A stretch of DNA of 64,000 nucleotides from Pseudomonas sp. Irchel s3h17 (GCF_900187505.1 NZ_FYDL01000002.1:186001-250000); one strand, 5' to 3'; counted from the first letter of the stretch, positions 44,522 through 54,523 are shown. Notes: generated from the letters alone by a model not told the origin. A program made the numbers and translations.

Positions 44522-45898
44522 TTACATCTTGGGCATGCCGCCGCCGGGCAACATTCCGCCCATGCCGCGCATCATTTTGGCCATTCCGCCCTTGGCGGAG
44601 AATTTCTTCATCATCTTCTGCATCTGCTTGTGCTGCTTGATCAAGCGACCGATGTCCTGCACCTGGGTGCCCGAACCCATGGCGATCCGGCGCTTGCGCG
44701 AACCGCTGATCAGCTCAGGGTCGCGGCGCTCGGCCGGGGTCATGGAGTTGATGATGGCTTCCATCTGCTTGAACTGCTTCTCTGCCGCGCCCTGGGCATT
44801 GCCCATTTGCGCCAGGTTCACACCGCCGATGTTCGGCAGCTTGTCCATGAGACCGCCAAGGCCGCCCATGTTCTTCATCTGTTGCAGCTGATCGCGGAAG
44901 TCTTCGAGGTCGAAGCCCTTCCCCTTCTTTAATTTCTTGGCAAGCTTGTCGGCCTTGTCCTTGTCGAGGGTCTGCTCGGCCTGTTCGATCAGGCTGAGCA
45001 CGTCGCCCATGCCCAGGATGCGCGAAGCAATACGCTCGGGGTGGAAGGGCTCGAGCGCTTCGGTCTTCTCGCCCATACCGATGAACTTGATCGGCTTGCC
45101 GGTGATCGCACGCACCGACAGCGCGGCACCGCCACGGGCATCACCGTCGACCTTGGTCAGGATCACACCGGTCAGCGGCAGCGCCTCACCGAAGGCCTTG
45201 GCCGTGTTGGCCGCGTCCTGACCGGTCATGGCGTCGACCACGAACAGGGTCTCGACCGGATTGATCGCGGCATGCAGGGCCTTGATCTCGCCCATCATCT
45301 CTTCGTCGATGTGCAGGCGACCGGCGGTATCGACGATGACCACGTCGATGAACTTCAACTTCGCTTCTTTAATAGCCGCTTCAGCGATGTCGACCGGCTT
45401 CTGGCTCAGGTCGGACGGGAAGAAGGTGACGCCGATGTCGTTGGCCAGGGTTTCCAGCTGTTTGATCGCCGCGGGACGGTAAACGTCCGCGGACACCACC
45501 ATCACCGACTTCTTCTTGCGCTCCTTAAGGAAGCGCGCGAGCTTGCCAGCGGTCGTGGTTTTACCGGCACCCTGCAGACCCGCCATCAAGATGACGGCCG
45601 GTGGCACGGCGCTCAGGTTCAAGTCTTCGTTGGCCGCGCCCATCAGGCTTTCGAGTTCGGCCTGGACGATCTTCACGAAGGCCTGGCCTGGCGTCAGGCT
45701 GCGCGACACCTCGGTGCCGACAGCGCGCTCCTTGACCGAGTTGACGAAGTCTTTGACCACCGGCAAGGCGACGTCGGCTTCGAGCAACGCCATGCGCACT
45801 TCGCGCAGGGTGTCTTTGATATTGTCCTCGGTCAGCTTGGCCTTGCCGGTGACATGGCGCAGCGTCTGCGAGAGACGGTCGGTTAAGTTTTCAAACAT
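44522..45898 (-). CDS. ffh: Signal recognition particle protein Ffh
   Basis: A 458-residue GTPase. The N domain (MFENLTDRLSQTLRHV) precedes the G domain with P-loop GLQGAGKTTTAGKLARFL, DTAGRLHIDEEMM, and TKVDGDARGGAAL. The C-terminal M domain is Met-rich (MKNMGGLGGLMDKLPN, then GGMAKMMRGMGGMLPGGGMPKM), where it binds 4.5S RNA and signal sequences. It directs membrane proteins to the translocon with FtsY. A TATAAT lies on the minus strand at 45995-46000 in the gap shared with the divergent CcsA-like gene. Confidence 0.98.
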   Translation of the reverse strand: MFENLTDRLSQTLRHVTGKAKLTEDNIKDTLREVRMALLEADVALPVVKDFVNSVKERAVGTEVSRSLTPGQAFVKIVQAELESLMGAANEDLNLSAVPPAVILMAGLQGAGKTTTAGKLARFLKERKKKSVMVVSADVYRPAAIKQLETLANDIGVTFFPSDLSQKPVDIAEAAIKEAKLKFIDVVIVDTAGRLHIDEEMMGEIKALHAAINPVETLFVVDAMTGQDAANTAKAFGEALPLTGVILTKVDGDARGGAALSVRAITGKPIKFIGMGEKTEALEPFHPERIASRILGMGDVLSLIEQAEQTLDKDKADKLAKKLKKGKGFDLEDFRDQLQQMKNMGGLGGLMDKLPNIGGVNLAQMGNAQGAAEKQFKQMEAIINSMTPAERRDPELISGSRKRRIAMGSGTQVQDIGRLIKQHKQMQKMMKKFSAKGGMAKMMRGMGGMLPGGGMPKM

Positions 45899-46106
45899 GC
45901 GCGATCCTTTCAGGCCCTATGGAGACCGAGGTAATGGCGGCCCAGACCGTGAAAAACATGTGCTCGGCGAGCCTGCGGCGTGGGCAGGTCGCGGATTATA
46001 GCGAAGACTGCGTCTGGCGCACACCCGCCGTCTGGTTGTGCGGTCTTTCATGCGACAAGGGTTGTATGCCAAACTCATTCTCTTTCGGGCTTGCCTAACA
46101 GGATTT

Positions 46107-46919
46107 ATGCTCCCCTTGTCACCCAGTTTGCTCACGACCCTCGCCGCCGCCTGCTTGTACGCCGCTGCGACCCTCTACCAAGGCTCTCGCCTGGCCCTCG
46201 GCGCCAAGGCGAACAAACGCCTGCTGGTCACGCTCGGCGTCCTCGCCGTCCTGACCCACAGCGCGAGCCTGTTCACCCACCTGATGACGCCGATCGGCCT
46301 GGGCCTGGACTTTTTCAGCGCCGCCAGCCTGATTGCCGCCGCCGTGATCGCCCTGACACTGCTGGCCTGTTCGCGCATCCCCGTGGAAAACCTGCTGTTG
46401 CTGCTGTTCCCGCTAGGGGTGGCCACGGTGCTGCTGGCGCAATTCGCGCCGTCGGGCACCGTGCAGGTAATCGACGAGGCGCCGGGGATTCTCGCGCATA
46501 TCCTGCTGTCGATCCTGGCCTACGGCATGTTCACCATTGCGGTGTTCCAGGCCCTGCTGCTACTGGTGCAAGACCACCAGCTCAAACACAAGCACCCGTC
46601 CGGCCTGATCAGGAACTTCCCACCACTGCAAACCATGGAAAGCCTGTTGTTCGGCTTCCTCTGGGCCGGCTGGACCCTGCTGTCGCTGTCGCTGATCTCC
46701 GGCTGGTTGTTCGTCGACAACCTGTTCGCCCAGCACCTGGTACACAAAACCCTGCTGGCCTGCCTGGCCTGGATTGTATTCAGCGTGCTGCTGTGGGGCC
46801 GTACTCGCCTGGGCTGGCGCGGCCACAAGGCCATTCGCTGGACCCTCGCCGGATTCTGCCTGCTGATGCTGGCCTACTTCGGCAGCAAGCTGGTCCGCGA
46901 ATTCATCCTGCACATCTGA
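46107..46919 (+). CDS. CcsA/YpjD-like cytochrome c assembly family membrane protein
   Basis: A 270-residue inner-membrane protein. I chose the ATG at 46107 (MLPLSPSLLTTLAAACLYAA) since AGGA precedes it. About eight hydrophobic segments include GILAHILLSILAYGMFTIAVF and GFLWAGWTLLSLSLISGWLF, as in the CcsA/HemX-like family (COG4137). Conserved His residues in the helices could bind haem. The family's own role is not well defined. It is divergent from ffh and is followed 12 bases later by the CorC-type gene, a frequent order in Pseudomonas. Confidence 0.87.
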   Translation: MLPLSPSLLTTLAAACLYAAATLYQGSRLALGAKANKRLLVTLGVLAVLTHSASLFTHLMTPIGLGLDFFSAASLIAAAVIALTLLACSRIPVENLLLLLFPLGVATVLLAQFAPSGTVQVIDEAPGILAHILLSILAYGMFTIAVFQALLLLVQDHQLKHKHPSGLIRNFPPLQTMESLLFGFLWAGWTLLSLSLISGWLFVDNLFAQHLVHKTLLACLAWIVFSVLLWGRTRLGWRGHKAIRWTLAGFCLLMLAYFGSKLVREFILHI

Positions 46920-46931
46920 CGGGCATTCGTT

Positions 46932-48173
46932 ATGGATAACCTGCCCATAGGGCCATTGCTCGCCGTGCTGGCCCTGCTGATCCTCTGGTCGGGCCTGTTC
47001 ACCGCCATCGAGGCCGCGCACCAGTACCTGCAGGCCCAGCGCATCGCCTCACGCTCAAGCGACAAGCCGGTCGCCAGACTCCGCTTCCCGCTCAGCAGCC
47101 TGCTGCTGTGCAATACCCTGTGTCGCTCGCTGGTCGTGGTCATCAGCACCTTGCTGGCCGTGTTCGGCTGGGCAGACAACGGCCCGTGGCTGGCCTGCCT
47201 GAGTGCCACCGCGGCCTTGCTGGTGTTCGCCGACTACCTGCCGCGCACCCTCGCCAGCCGCTACCCGGACACCGTGCTGATGCTGGGTAACACCTTGCTG
47301 GCCACGCCCCTGAAAATCATCTACCCGATCGCCTGGGCGCTCAGTGGTATCAGCCTGTTGCTGCTCAAGCCCTTCGCCCGCAAGGCCAAGGTTGTCCAGC
47401 AAAGCGATGAAGAACCGGCCGCACCGCAGAACAGTGATGGCGAGCAGGAGCACCCGGCATGCCGTCCGCACGCGCTGGCCGGCATTCATGCGCTGGACAA
47501 CATTACGGTCAATGACATTCTGGTGCCCCGCAGCGAAGTCGACGGCATCAACCTGGACGACCCGATCGAAGCGATCATCGAACAGTTGCGCGCCAACAAA
47601 CGCACGCGCCTGCCGGTGTTTCACAGTGACATCAACCAGGTCGAGGCGGTGCTCAATACCCGGCAGATCCGTCATTTGCTGGCCGACGCCTGCCTGACCA
47701 AGGACGCCTTGCTGGCGGCCTGCCACGAACCTTACTTCGTTCCGGAAAGCACGCCGCTGCAACTGCAACTGCTGAACTTCCACAAACAGCAGCGCCGCCT
47801 GGGCATGGTGGTCGACGAATACGGTGAAGTGGAAGGTATTGTCACCCTGGAAGACATTCTCGAAGAAATCGTCGGTGAATTCGAAAGCCAGCACAGCCTC
47901 GACAACCCACACATTCACCCCCAGGCCGATGGCCGGCTGGTGATCGACGGCGCAGCTTCCATCCGCGAGCTCAACAAGAGCCTGGGCTGGCACCTGCCGA
48001 GCGACGGCCCGAAAACCCTGAATGGCCTGGTGACCGAGGCGCTGGAAAGTATCCCGGACTGCCCTGTGTGCCTGAAAATCGGCCGCTATCGCCTGGAAAT
48101 CCTCGAAACCGAAGACAACCGTGTGAGCAAGGTACTGATCTGGCTGACGTCATCGGTGCCAACAACACGTTGA
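46932..48173 (+). CDS. HlyC/CorC (CNNM) family membrane protein
   Basis: A 413-residue protein. The N-terminal DUF21 (CNNM) membrane domain covers about 1-175 (LLALLILWSGLFTAIEAAHQ, FADYLPRTLASRYPD). A CBS pair follows (IHALDNITVNDILVPRSEVD, and HKQQRRLGMVVDEYGEVEGIVTLEDILEEIVG). The C-terminal CorC_HlyC domain ends the protein (IHPQADGRLVIDGAASIREL). Relatives take part in Mg2+ or Co2+ efflux and resistance. The frame overlaps no neighbour and follows the CcsA-like gene by 12 bases. Confidence 0.92.
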   Translation: MDNLPIGPLLAVLALLILWSGLFTAIEAAHQYLQAQRIASRSSDKPVARLRFPLSSLLLCNTLCRSLVVVISTLLAVFGWADNGPWLACLSATAALLVFADYLPRTLASRYPDTVLMLGNTLLATPLKIIYPIAWALSGISLLLLKPFARKAKVVQQSDEEPAAPQNSDGEQEHPACRPHALAGIHALDNITVNDILVPRSEVDGINLDDPIEAIIEQLRANKRTRLPVFHSDINQVEAVLNTRQIRHLLADACLTKDALLAACHEPYFVPESTPLQLQLLNFHKQQRRLGMVVDEYGEVEGIVTLEDILEEIVGEFESQHSLDNPHIHPQADGRLVIDGAASIRELNKSLGWHLPSDGPKTLNGLVTEALESIPDCPVCLKIGRYRLEILETEDNRVSKVLIWLTSSVPTTR

Positions 48174-48179
48174 CCCCCT

Positions 48180-48310
48180 GTGGTGAGGGAGCTTGCTCCC
48201 GCTCGGGTGCGAAGCGCCCGCCATACCGTTGAAGGCGTTTCGTCAGAATGATCACGGTGTCCGGGTTTGGGGTTACTGCGCAACCCAGCGGGAGCAAGCT
48301 CCCTCGCCAC
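48180..48310. repeat. REPIN
   Basis: The arms 48180-48203 (GTGGTGAGGGAGCTTGCTCC...) and 48287-48310 are inverted copies with one mismatch by my count. It follows the CorC-type gene. The remaining 254 bases up to the MFS start (48311-48564) hold no recognisable gene. Confidence 0.8.
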
Positions 48311-48564
48311 GAATTTCAGCGCAGCAGCTGAGCCCCCTTGTTGAATCGTTAGCCTCCTTCCTATAATCGAAACGCTTACCCAAGCCCCGCCCCGGACCGT
48401 GCTACCCGCACTCAACGTCCGGCGGCCCGTCCATCGGCACCACCTCGCAACCTTCCGGCGAACGCTCCTACCTTGAGCCCCCGCCGCGCGCCAACCCACA
48501 TCCCTGGGTGTTTCAACCACAATAATTCGCTCCAACGGAGCACATGACTGTCAGGGATTACTGC

Positions 48565-49881
48565 ATGACGACCAGCACGACTTACAGCGAAACCGCACCC
48601 GCCCAACCGACGAACTCCGCCACCCGCGTGGCCACGGCCAGCTTCATCGGGACCGCCATCGAGTTCTACGACTTCTACGTGTACGCCACGGCGGCGGCCC
48701 TGGTGATCGGCCCGGTGTTCTTTCCGCAGACTTCCGGCACCGCCCAGATGCTCTCGGCCTTCCTGACCTTCGGCATCGCCTTCCTGGCCCGCCCCCTGGG
48801 CTCTGCACTGTTCGGCCACTTCGGTGACCGTATCGGGCGCAAATCCACCCTGGTGGCCTCGCTGCTGCTGATGGGCGTCTGCACCACGCTGATCGGCGTG
48901 CTGCCCGGTTACGACAGCATTGGCGCCTGGGCGCCGATCCTGCTGTGTGTGCTGCGCTTCGGGCAAGGCCTGGGGCTGGGCGGTGAATGGGGCGGCGCGG
49001 CCTTGCTGGCTACCGAAAACGCCCCCAAGGGCAAGCGCGCCTGGTTCGGCATGTTCCCGCAACTGGGTCCGTCGATCGGTTTTCTCGCCGCCAACGGCCT
49101 GTTCCTGACCCTGGCCCTGACCCTGGACGACGAACAGTTCCGTTCCTGGGGCTGGCGCATTCCGTTCCTGCTGAGCGCCGCACTGGTGATGGTGGGCCTG
49201 TATGTACGCCTGAAACTGCACGAAACCCCGGTGTTCGCCAATGCGGTTGCGCGCCAGGAGCGAGTGAAGATCCCACTGGTCGAATTGTTCAGCCAGTATT
49301 GGGCACCGACCCTGCTGGGCGCGGCGGCGATGGTGGTCTGTTACGCGCTGTTCTACATCTCCACCGTATTCTCCCTGAGCTACGGTGTGTCGACCCTGGG
49401 CTACAGCCGCGAAACCTTCCTCGGCCTGCTGTGCTTTGCCGTGCTGTTCATGGCCGCAGCCACGCCTTTGTCAGCCTGGGCCAGCGACCGCTTCGGACGT
49501 AAACCGGTGTTGATCATCGGCGGCGTGCTGGCCGTGCTCTCGGGCTTCACCATGGAACCCCTGCTGACCCACGGCACGACCTGGGGCGTAGCCCTGTTCC
49601 TGTGCATCGAGCTGTTTCTGATGGGTGTGACCTTCGCCCCGATGGGCGCGCTGCTGCCCGAGCTGTTTCCAACCCACGTGCGGTATACCGGCGCGTCAGC
49701 GGCCTACAACCTGGGCGGTATCGTGGGTGCCTCGGCAGCCCCGTTCTTCGCGCAGAAGCTAGTGGCGATGGGCGGCTTGAGCTGGGTGGGCGGCTATGTG
49801 TCTGCGGCAGCGGTGCTCAGCCTGATTGCTGTGCTGTGCCTGAAGGAAACGCGCAATAACGACCTGAATCAGGTTGCCTAA
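48565..49881 (+). CDS. MFS transporter, metabolite:H+ symporter (ShiA/ProP) type
   Basis: A protein of 438 residues from the ATG at 48565; the ATG at 48544 with CGGAG upstream is an alternative start. The MHS-family markers are ATASFIGTAIEFYDFYVYAT, motif A in GHFGDRIGRKSTLVASLLLMG, and GLGLGGEWGGAALLATEN. It has 12 hydrophobic segments. Relatives carry dicarboxylates, shikimate or betaine. The substrate is unknown. It stands alone, bounded by REPINs on both sides. Confidence 0.92.
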   Translation: MTTSTTYSETAPAQPTNSATRVATASFIGTAIEFYDFYVYATAAALVIGPVFFPQTSGTAQMLSAFLTFGIAFLARPLGSALFGHFGDRIGRKSTLVASLLLMGVCTTLIGVLPGYDSIGAWAPILLCVLRFGQGLGLGGEWGGAALLATENAPKGKRAWFGMFPQLGPSIGFLAANGLFLTLALTLDDEQFRSWGWRIPFLLSAALVMVGLYVRLKLHETPVFANAVARQERVKIPLVELFSQYWAPTLLGAAAMVVCYALFYISTVFSLSYGVSTLGYSRETFLGLLCFAVLFMAAATPLSAWASDRFGRKPVLIIGGVLAVLSGFTMEPLLTHGTTWGVALFLCIELFLMGVTFAPMGALLPELFPTHVRYTGASAAYNLGGIVGASAAPFFAQKLVAMGGLSWVGGYVSAAAVLSLIAVLCLKETRNNDLNQVA

Positions 49882-49890
49882 AGTAAAAGC

Positions 49891-49982
49891 TTCGCGAGCA
49901 AGCCCGCTCCCACATTAGTTTTGCGCCGATCACAAAATGTGAAACGACACAGATCAAGTGTGGGAGCGGGCTTGCTCGCGAA
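49891..49982. repeat. REPIN with perfect 24-bp arms (GTGGGAGC family)
   Basis: The arms 49891-49914 (TTCGCGAGCAAGCCCGCTCC...) and 49959-49982 are perfect inverted copies 44 bases apart. It separates the convergent MFS and purT genes. Confidence 0.85.
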
Positions 49983-49995
49983 TGTCGCGACGCGG

Positions 49996-51177
49996 TTACA
50001 GCTCTACGACAACTGCCTGGGACGCACGGGTCGCCTTGGCGCGAGCGGCCTCGATCGACTCGTCGCGCGCCAGGGCCACGCCCATGCGGCGCTGTCCATT
50101 GACTTCAGGCTTGCCAAACAGGCGCAACGCGGTGTCCGGCTCGGCCAGGGCGGCGCCCAGATTGGCAAACGCGGTCTGGGTCGACTGCCCTTCCACCAGA
50201 ATCACCGCCGAGGCCGACGGGCCAAACTGACGGATCAACGGGATCGGCAACCCGAGAATCGCCCGGGCATGCAGGGCGAACTGCGACAGGTCCTGAGAAA
50301 TCAGGGTCACCAGGCCCGTGTCATGGGGACGCGGCGACACTTCGCTGAACCACACCTGATCACCCTTGATGAACAATTCCACGCCAAACAGGCCACGGCC
50401 ACCCAGGGCTTCGGTCACGGCCTTGGCAACGCGCTCGGACTCCGCCAGAGCAATCGGGCTCATGGCCTGTGGCTGCCAGGATTCCTGGTAGTCACCCTTC
50501 TCCTGACGGTGGCCGACAGGCGCACAGAACGTGGTGCCGCCGACATGACGCACGGTGAGCAAGGTGATTTCGTAGTCGAAGTCGATAAAGCCCTCAATGA
50601 TCACCCGGCCCTTGCCGGCACGACCGCCTTCCTGCGCGTAATCCCAGGCCTTCTGCACGTCATCGACGCTGCGCAACAGGCTCTGGCCCTTGCCGGAGGA
50701 GCTCATGACCGGCTTGACCACACAGGGGAAACCCAGGTCGTCGACGGCCTTGCGGTAGTCTTCGAAGGTATCGGCGAAGTGGTACGGCGATGTCGGCAGG
50801 TCCAGCTCTTCAGCGGCCAGGCGACGGATGCCTTCACGGTTCATGGTCAACTGGGCGGCGCGCGCCGTCGGGATGACCGTGAAGCCCTCGGCCTCCAGCT
50901 CGACCAGGGTGGCCGTGGCGATGGCTTCGATTTCCGGCACGATGAAGTGCGGTTTCTCGGCTTCGATCACTGCACGCAGCGCGGCACCGTCCAGCATGTT
51001 GATCACGTGGCTGCGATGAGCCACCTGCATGGCCGGGGCGTCGGCATAACGATCCACGGCAATCACTTCAACGCCCAGGCGTTGCAGCTCGATCACCACC
51101 TCCTTGCCCAACTCACCACAGCCACACAGCAAAACGCGGGTCGCGGTTGGCGACAATGGAGTTCCGATACGAGTCAT
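49996..51177 (-). CDS. purT: Formate-dependent phosphoribosylglycinamide formyltransferase 2
   Basis: A 393-residue ATP-grasp enzyme, the usual PurT length, from the ATG at 51177 ([20 protein letters not shown]). It contains [32 protein letters not shown], the ATP-grasp [15 protein letters not shown], and [30 protein letters not shown]. It makes formyl-GAR from GAR, ATP and formate in purine synthesis, an alternative to PurN. Confidence 0.97.
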   Translation of the reverse strand: MTRIGTPLSPTATRVLLCGCGELGKEVVIELQRLGVEVIAVDRYADAPAMQVAHRSHVINMLDGAALRAVIEAEKPHFIVPEIEAIATATLVELEAEGFTVIPTARAAQLTMNREGIRRLAAEELDLPTSPYHFADTFEDYRKAVDDLGFPCVVKPVMSSSGKGQSLLRSVDDVQKAWDYAQEGGRAGKGRVIIEGFIDFDYEITLLTVRHVGGTTFCAPVGHRQEKGDYQESWQPQAMSPIALAESERVAKAVTEALGGRGLFGVELFIKGDQVWFSEVSPRPHDTGLVTLISQDLSQFALHARAILGLPIPLIRQFGPSASAVILVEGQSTQTAFANLGAALAEPDTALRLFGKPEVNGQRRMGVALARDESIEAARAKATRASQAVVVEL

Positions 51178-51295
51178 CTGAAGGTCCTCAATGGAGCAGA
51201 TCATCGAGGGATGCTGCGTGATTGGCCTGCGTGGCCCGCCGCGCGCTTCCCATAGGGAGAAAGCGCGACATTTTACATGAACCGCGGGCTTTGGC

Positions 51296-51763
51296 TCAGC
51301 TCGCCAGCGCGTTCTTGCGCAAACGCCAGGCCATGGCCAGCCAGACCACCGTCACACCGGCGAACTTCGACCCCAGGGCCGTGAGCATCACCCCCGGTGT
51401 CAGGGCGTCGATCATGCCGAAGAAAATAAAGGTATCCAGGGGAATGCTCAGCGCCGAACTTATCCACAACCGGTCATGCAGCGGTCGCTGGGTGATACTG
51501 AACACCAGCCAGTCGATGCATTCCGAAACGGCGAACGCCGTGGCGCTGGCCAGGGCAATTGACGGATCGGAGGTGATATAGGACAACGCCAGCGCCGCCA
51601 GCATGGCAATGATCGCCCCGTGGCCGAAGCGGATTTGCACCATATCGCGCAACACGAATACCAACCCGCCCCACGCCGACCAGATGATGTCCAGGTGCGG
51701 CGCGGTGGAAAAGGCGTAGTTGATCAGCACCACGCTGCTGATGTAGGCGATGAGAAAGAGCAT
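51296..51763 (-). CDS. VUT family (DUF165/YhhQ-like) membrane transporter
   Basis: A 155-residue protein with about five hydrophobic segments. It carries [19 protein letters not shown] and [24 protein letters not shown], known from the VUT/YhhQ family, which imports queuosine precursors such as preQ0 and preQ1 in E. coli. This protein is shorter than YhhQ (about 220 residues), so it belongs to the short subgroup and substrate is uncertain. No riboswitch-like structure was recognised upstream. It precedes purT on the same strand. Confidence 0.8.
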   Translation of the reverse strand: MLFLIAYISSVVLINYAFSTAPHLDIIWSAWGGLVFVLRDMVQIRFGHGAIIAMLAALALSYITSDPSIALASATAFAVSECIDWLVFSITQRPLHDRLWISSALSIPLDTFIFFGMIDALTPGVMLTALGSKFAGVTVVWLAMAWRLRKNALAS

Positions 51764-51828
51764 GGGGCGCGGGGAATACCTGTCGAAATTGGCGCACAGG
51801 GTACTTCATCTTTGATGCACAGATAACC

Positions 51829-51858
51829 TGTGGCGAGGGAGCAAGCTCCCTCGCCACA
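51829..51858. repeat. Perfect REP hairpin
   Basis: TGTGGCGAGGGAGC at 51829-51842 pairs perfectly with 51845-51858 across two A. It lies between the VUT and DUF1289 genes and could act as a stop or stabiliser for the DUF1289 message. Confidence 0.8.
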
Positions 51859-51872
51859 AAAGCTCGCCAGGT

Positions 51873-52088
51873 TCAGGAACTGGATTTCGAAGGCAACATC
51901 CAGAGCAACCCACTCGATTTGGCCCGCTCATGGCACAACCCCAACACCCTGCGGCGCTCATCGTTGTCCATGCGGCTCCAGCGGGTAATTTCCTCCACCG
52001 TGCGCTGGCAGCCGGTGCAGATGTCCTGTTCGTCCAGCGCGCAGATACTCACGCAGGGCGATGGCACGGGGCGTTCGGCGGTAGTCAT
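51873..52088 (-). CDS. DUF1289 protein
   Basis: A 71-residue protein with the four-Cys motif [20 protein letters not shown] (a probable metal site) followed by [18 protein letters not shown], typical of DUF1289. Function is unknown. Its ATG overlaps the stop of the gamma carbonic anhydrase gene by 4 bases, so it is translationally coupled. Confidence 0.92.
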   Translation of the reverse strand: MTTAERPVPSPCVSICALDEQDICTGCQRTVEEITRWSRMDNDERRRVLGLCHERAKSSGLLWMLPSKSSS

Positions 52089-52609
52089 TGCTCCTGCTCG
52101 ACCAGATCGCGGGCGTAACGCTGGGCATTGTGCACATAGTGCGCGGCGCTGGCTTCGAGCATTTTCTTCTGCTGTTCGGTCAGTTCGCGCACCACTTTGC
52201 CGGGCGAGCCCATGACCAGCGAACCGTCGGGAATTTCCTTGCCTTCACCAATCAGCGAATTGGCGCCGATGATGCAGTTCTTGCCGATTTTCGCGCCATT
52301 GAGGATCACCGCGTTAATCCCGATCAGGCTGTAATCGCCCACCGTACAGCCATGCAGCATGGCGTTATGGCCAATGGTCACACCAGTGCCGATAGTCAGC
52401 GGGTAACCCATGTCGGTGTGCATCACCGTGCCGTCCTGTACGTTGCTGTTCTTGCCGATCAGGATCAGCTCGTTGTCACCGCGCAACACCGCGTTGAACC
52501 AGACATTGGCCCCCTCTTCCAGCCTGACCTTGCCCACCAGCACGGCATTGGGTGCAACCCAGCTCTGTGGGTGGGTTTCGACGCGGGCGTCGCCCAGACG
52601 GTATTTCAT
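52085..52609 (-). CDS. Gamma carbonic anhydrase family protein
   Basis: A 174-residue left-handed beta-helix protein. Hexapeptide repeats run from [23 protein letters not shown] through [31 protein letters not shown]. Metal-ligand His residues occur in [11 protein letters not shown] and GHNAMLHG. It matches YrdA/CaiE-type proteins; true carbonic anhydrase activity varies within this family. It is coupled to the DUF1289 gene. Confidence 0.93.
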   Translation of the reverse strand: MKYRLGDARVETHPQSWVAPNAVLVGKVRLEEGANVWFNAVLRGDNELILIGKNSNVQDGTVMHTDMGYPLTIGTGVTIGHNAMLHGCTVGDYSLIGINAVILNGAKIGKNCIIGANSLIGEGKEIPDGSLVMGSPGKVVRELTEQQKKMLEASAAHYVHNAQRYARDLVEQEQ

Positions 52610-52679
52610 TGGTGGTTATCCTCAAGGCTCGGGCAGGTTTTCACTTGCAAGACAGGTTCACGCCCTACGCGCGATGGCT

Positions 52680-53279
52680 TCAAATATTGATAAAGCTGTG
52701 GGGAGGTTGATGCAGGTTGATCTTCGCGTCATAGAGCAAATTGATCAACTCGACGACCATGATCGCCGTCAGCCCCCAGATCTTGTATTCACCGTAACGG
52801 TAACTGGGCACGTACCAACTGCGCCCCTGATAATCGATGCGGTGCGTATGCTCGCGGGGGTCCGTACGGAAAAATTCCAGCGGAACGCTGAACACAGCGG
52901 CAATTTCGGCATCGTTGGCGCGGTACTCGACGAAGTCGGGAATCACCCCGACGTAAGGCGTCACCTTGATACCGTGCAGGGAAATCAATGGGCTCAAGGG
53001 CCCGATCACCTCAACCAGGCCAGGCGGCAGGCCGATTTCTTCTTCGGCCTCGCGCAAGGCGGTAAACACCAGGTCGGGGTCTTCAGGGTCGCGGCGTCCA
53101 CCGGGAAAGGCCACTTCACCGCCATGGGTCGAGAGCCCACTGGCGCGCAGGGTCAGGATCAGCTCAGGTTCGTCGCTGCGGGTAATCGGCACCAACACTG
53201 CGGCCTCGGGGAAACGCCGGTCGGTTTCCAGCGTACGTGGCGTATGGTTGATGACCCGCTGCAGTAGCTCGTCCAGCAT
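52680..53279 (-). CDS. CoA pyrophosphatase (NudL-like NUDIX hydrolase)
   Basis: A 199-residue protein from the ATG at 53279 (MLDELLQRVINHTPRTLETD). The NUDIX box FPGGRRDPEDPDLVFTALREAEEEIGL carries the small insertion characteristic of CoA-diphosphatases (UPF0035). It cleaves CoA and its derivatives to phosphopantetheine and ADP. It diverges from the second NUDIX gene 148 bases away. Confidence 0.93.
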   Translation of the reverse strand: MLDELLQRVINHTPRTLETDRRFPEAAVLVPITRSDEPELILTLRASGLSTHGGEVAFPGGRRDPEDPDLVFTALREAEEEIGLPPGLVEVIGPLSPLISLHGIKVTPYVGVIPDFVEYRANDAEIAAVFSVPLEFFRTDPREHTHRIDYQGRSWYVPSYRYGEYKIWGLTAIMVVELINLLYDAKINLHQPPHSFINI

Positions 53280-53427
53280 GAGTGCTCTCGATCTGTTGGC
53301 TACCATGCATCATGCACCAAACGCACAGAGCGCCCAAGCCCTTGAACGGCGGCATGTCGCGAAACGACAACTTGCCGACAGACACCGCCGCACGCCAAGA
53401 TAGGCGCAGCCTCCACGGAATCCCAGC

Positions 53428-53979
53428 ATGAAATTCTGCAGCCAGTGCGGTAACCCGGTCACCCAACGCATTCCCGAAGGCGACTCCCGCCTGCGCTACG
53501 TCTGCGACCAGTGCCAGACCATTCACTACCAGAACCCGAACATTGTCGCCGGCTGCCTGCCGACCTGGGGTCGCCAGGTGCTGTTGTGCCGCCGCGCCAT
53601 CGAACCGCGCCGCGGCTACTGGACCTTGCCCGCCGGATTCATGGAAAACGGCGAAACCGTGGAGCAGGCTGCCATCCGGGAAACGTTCGAAGAGGCCTGC
53701 GCCCGTGTGCGTCACCTGAAGATCTATACGCTGATCGATGTGCCACACATCAGTCAGGTGCATGTATTCTTCCGCGCAGAACTTGCGGACCTGGACTTCG
53801 CCGCCGGCCAGGAAAGCCTGGAAGTGCAGCTTTTCGAAGAAGCAGACATCCCTTGGTCCGAGCTGGCTTTCCGCACCGTGGGCCGTACTCTAGAATGCTT
53901 CTTCGCTGACCGCCGGACAGGGGAATTTCCGGTGCGCTGCGAATCCATTCCTCCGCTTGCTCAGCCTGCGATCACTTAA
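53428..53979 (+). CDS. Zinc-ribbon NUDIX hydrolase
   Basis: A 183-residue protein. The N-terminal zinc ribbon has CSQC (residues 4-7) and CDQC (near 28-31). The NUDIX box is PAGFMENGETVEQAAIRETFEEA, in which the usual Gly after EE is Ala. The pattern is near NudC/YjhB-like pyrophosphohydrolases, though too short for NudC. The substrate, probably a nucleotide, is unknown. The L,D-transpeptidase gene follows 40 bases after its stop. Confidence 0.9.
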   Translation: MKFCSQCGNPVTQRIPEGDSRLRYVCDQCQTIHYQNPNIVAGCLPTWGRQVLLCRRAIEPRRGYWTLPAGFMENGETVEQAAIRETFEEACARVRHLKIYTLIDVPHISQVHVFFRAELADLDFAAGQESLEVQLFEEADIPWSELAFRTVGRTLECFFADRRTGEFPVRCESIPPLAQPAIT

Positions 53980-54019
53980 ACAACAAAAAGTACACCGTAC
54001 TTTCAGGGATATCGTGTCA

Positions 54020-54523
54020 ATGCGCTGGTTGCTCGCGTTCTTCTGTCTGTCGCTCGTCGCTGTTTCCCAGGCCTCCACCCTGGAAACCCTGGACGGCAAA
54101 ATCATCGACAAAGTGTTGGTGCTCAAATCCGCCCATCAGTTGCAGCTGATCAATAACGGACAGACCATCAAAACCTACCGCATCTCCCTGGGCAGAAACC
54201 CCAGGGGCCAAAAGCTCATGGCTGGCGACCGCCGCACGCCCGAAGGCCTCTATTGGCTGGACTGGCGCAAGGTCAGCGACCGCTTCAACCTGGCCATGCA
54301 CATCTCCTATCCGAACATCAGCGACGCCGCTCGCTCGCGCCGTGAAGGTGTGGACCCCGGTGGCATGATCATGATCCACGGCACCCCCGACACCGAAGAC
54401 GATCCCGAGGATCTGTTCCACACCCTGGACTGGACTGACGGCTGCATTGCCATGCGCAACGTCGACATGCGCGAAGTCTGGGGCCTGGTGCCGGACGGCA
54501 CGATGATCGAAATCCGCCCGTAA
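54020..54523 (+). CDS. L,D-transpeptidase family (YkuD) protein
   Basis: A 167-residue exported protein. The start at 54020 (MRWLLAFFCLSLVAVSQAS) gives a signal peptide; a GTG two codons earlier is better spaced from AGGGA and may be the real start. The YkuD domain has VLVLKSAHQLQLINNGQTIK, GDRRTPEGLYWLDW, HGTPD and the active site WTDGCIAMRNVDM with the catalytic Cys. It could form 3-3 peptidoglycan crosslinks or anchor proteins; the real reaction is not shown. No LysM domain is present. Confidence 0.92.
   Translation: MRWLLAFFCLSLVAVSQASTLETLDGKIIDKVLVLKSAHQLQLINNGQTIKTYRISLGRNPRGQKLMAGDRRTPEGLYWLDWRKVSDRFNLAMHISYPNISDAARSRREGVDPGGMIMIHGTPDTEDDPEDLFHTLDWTDGCIAMRNVDMREVWGLVPDGTMIEIRP

Noticed and set aside
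51764..51828. Possible preQ1 riboswitch before the VUT-family gene
   Set aside because: The family suggests queuosine-precursor transport, but I saw no convincing stem and A-rich tail in the short leader.
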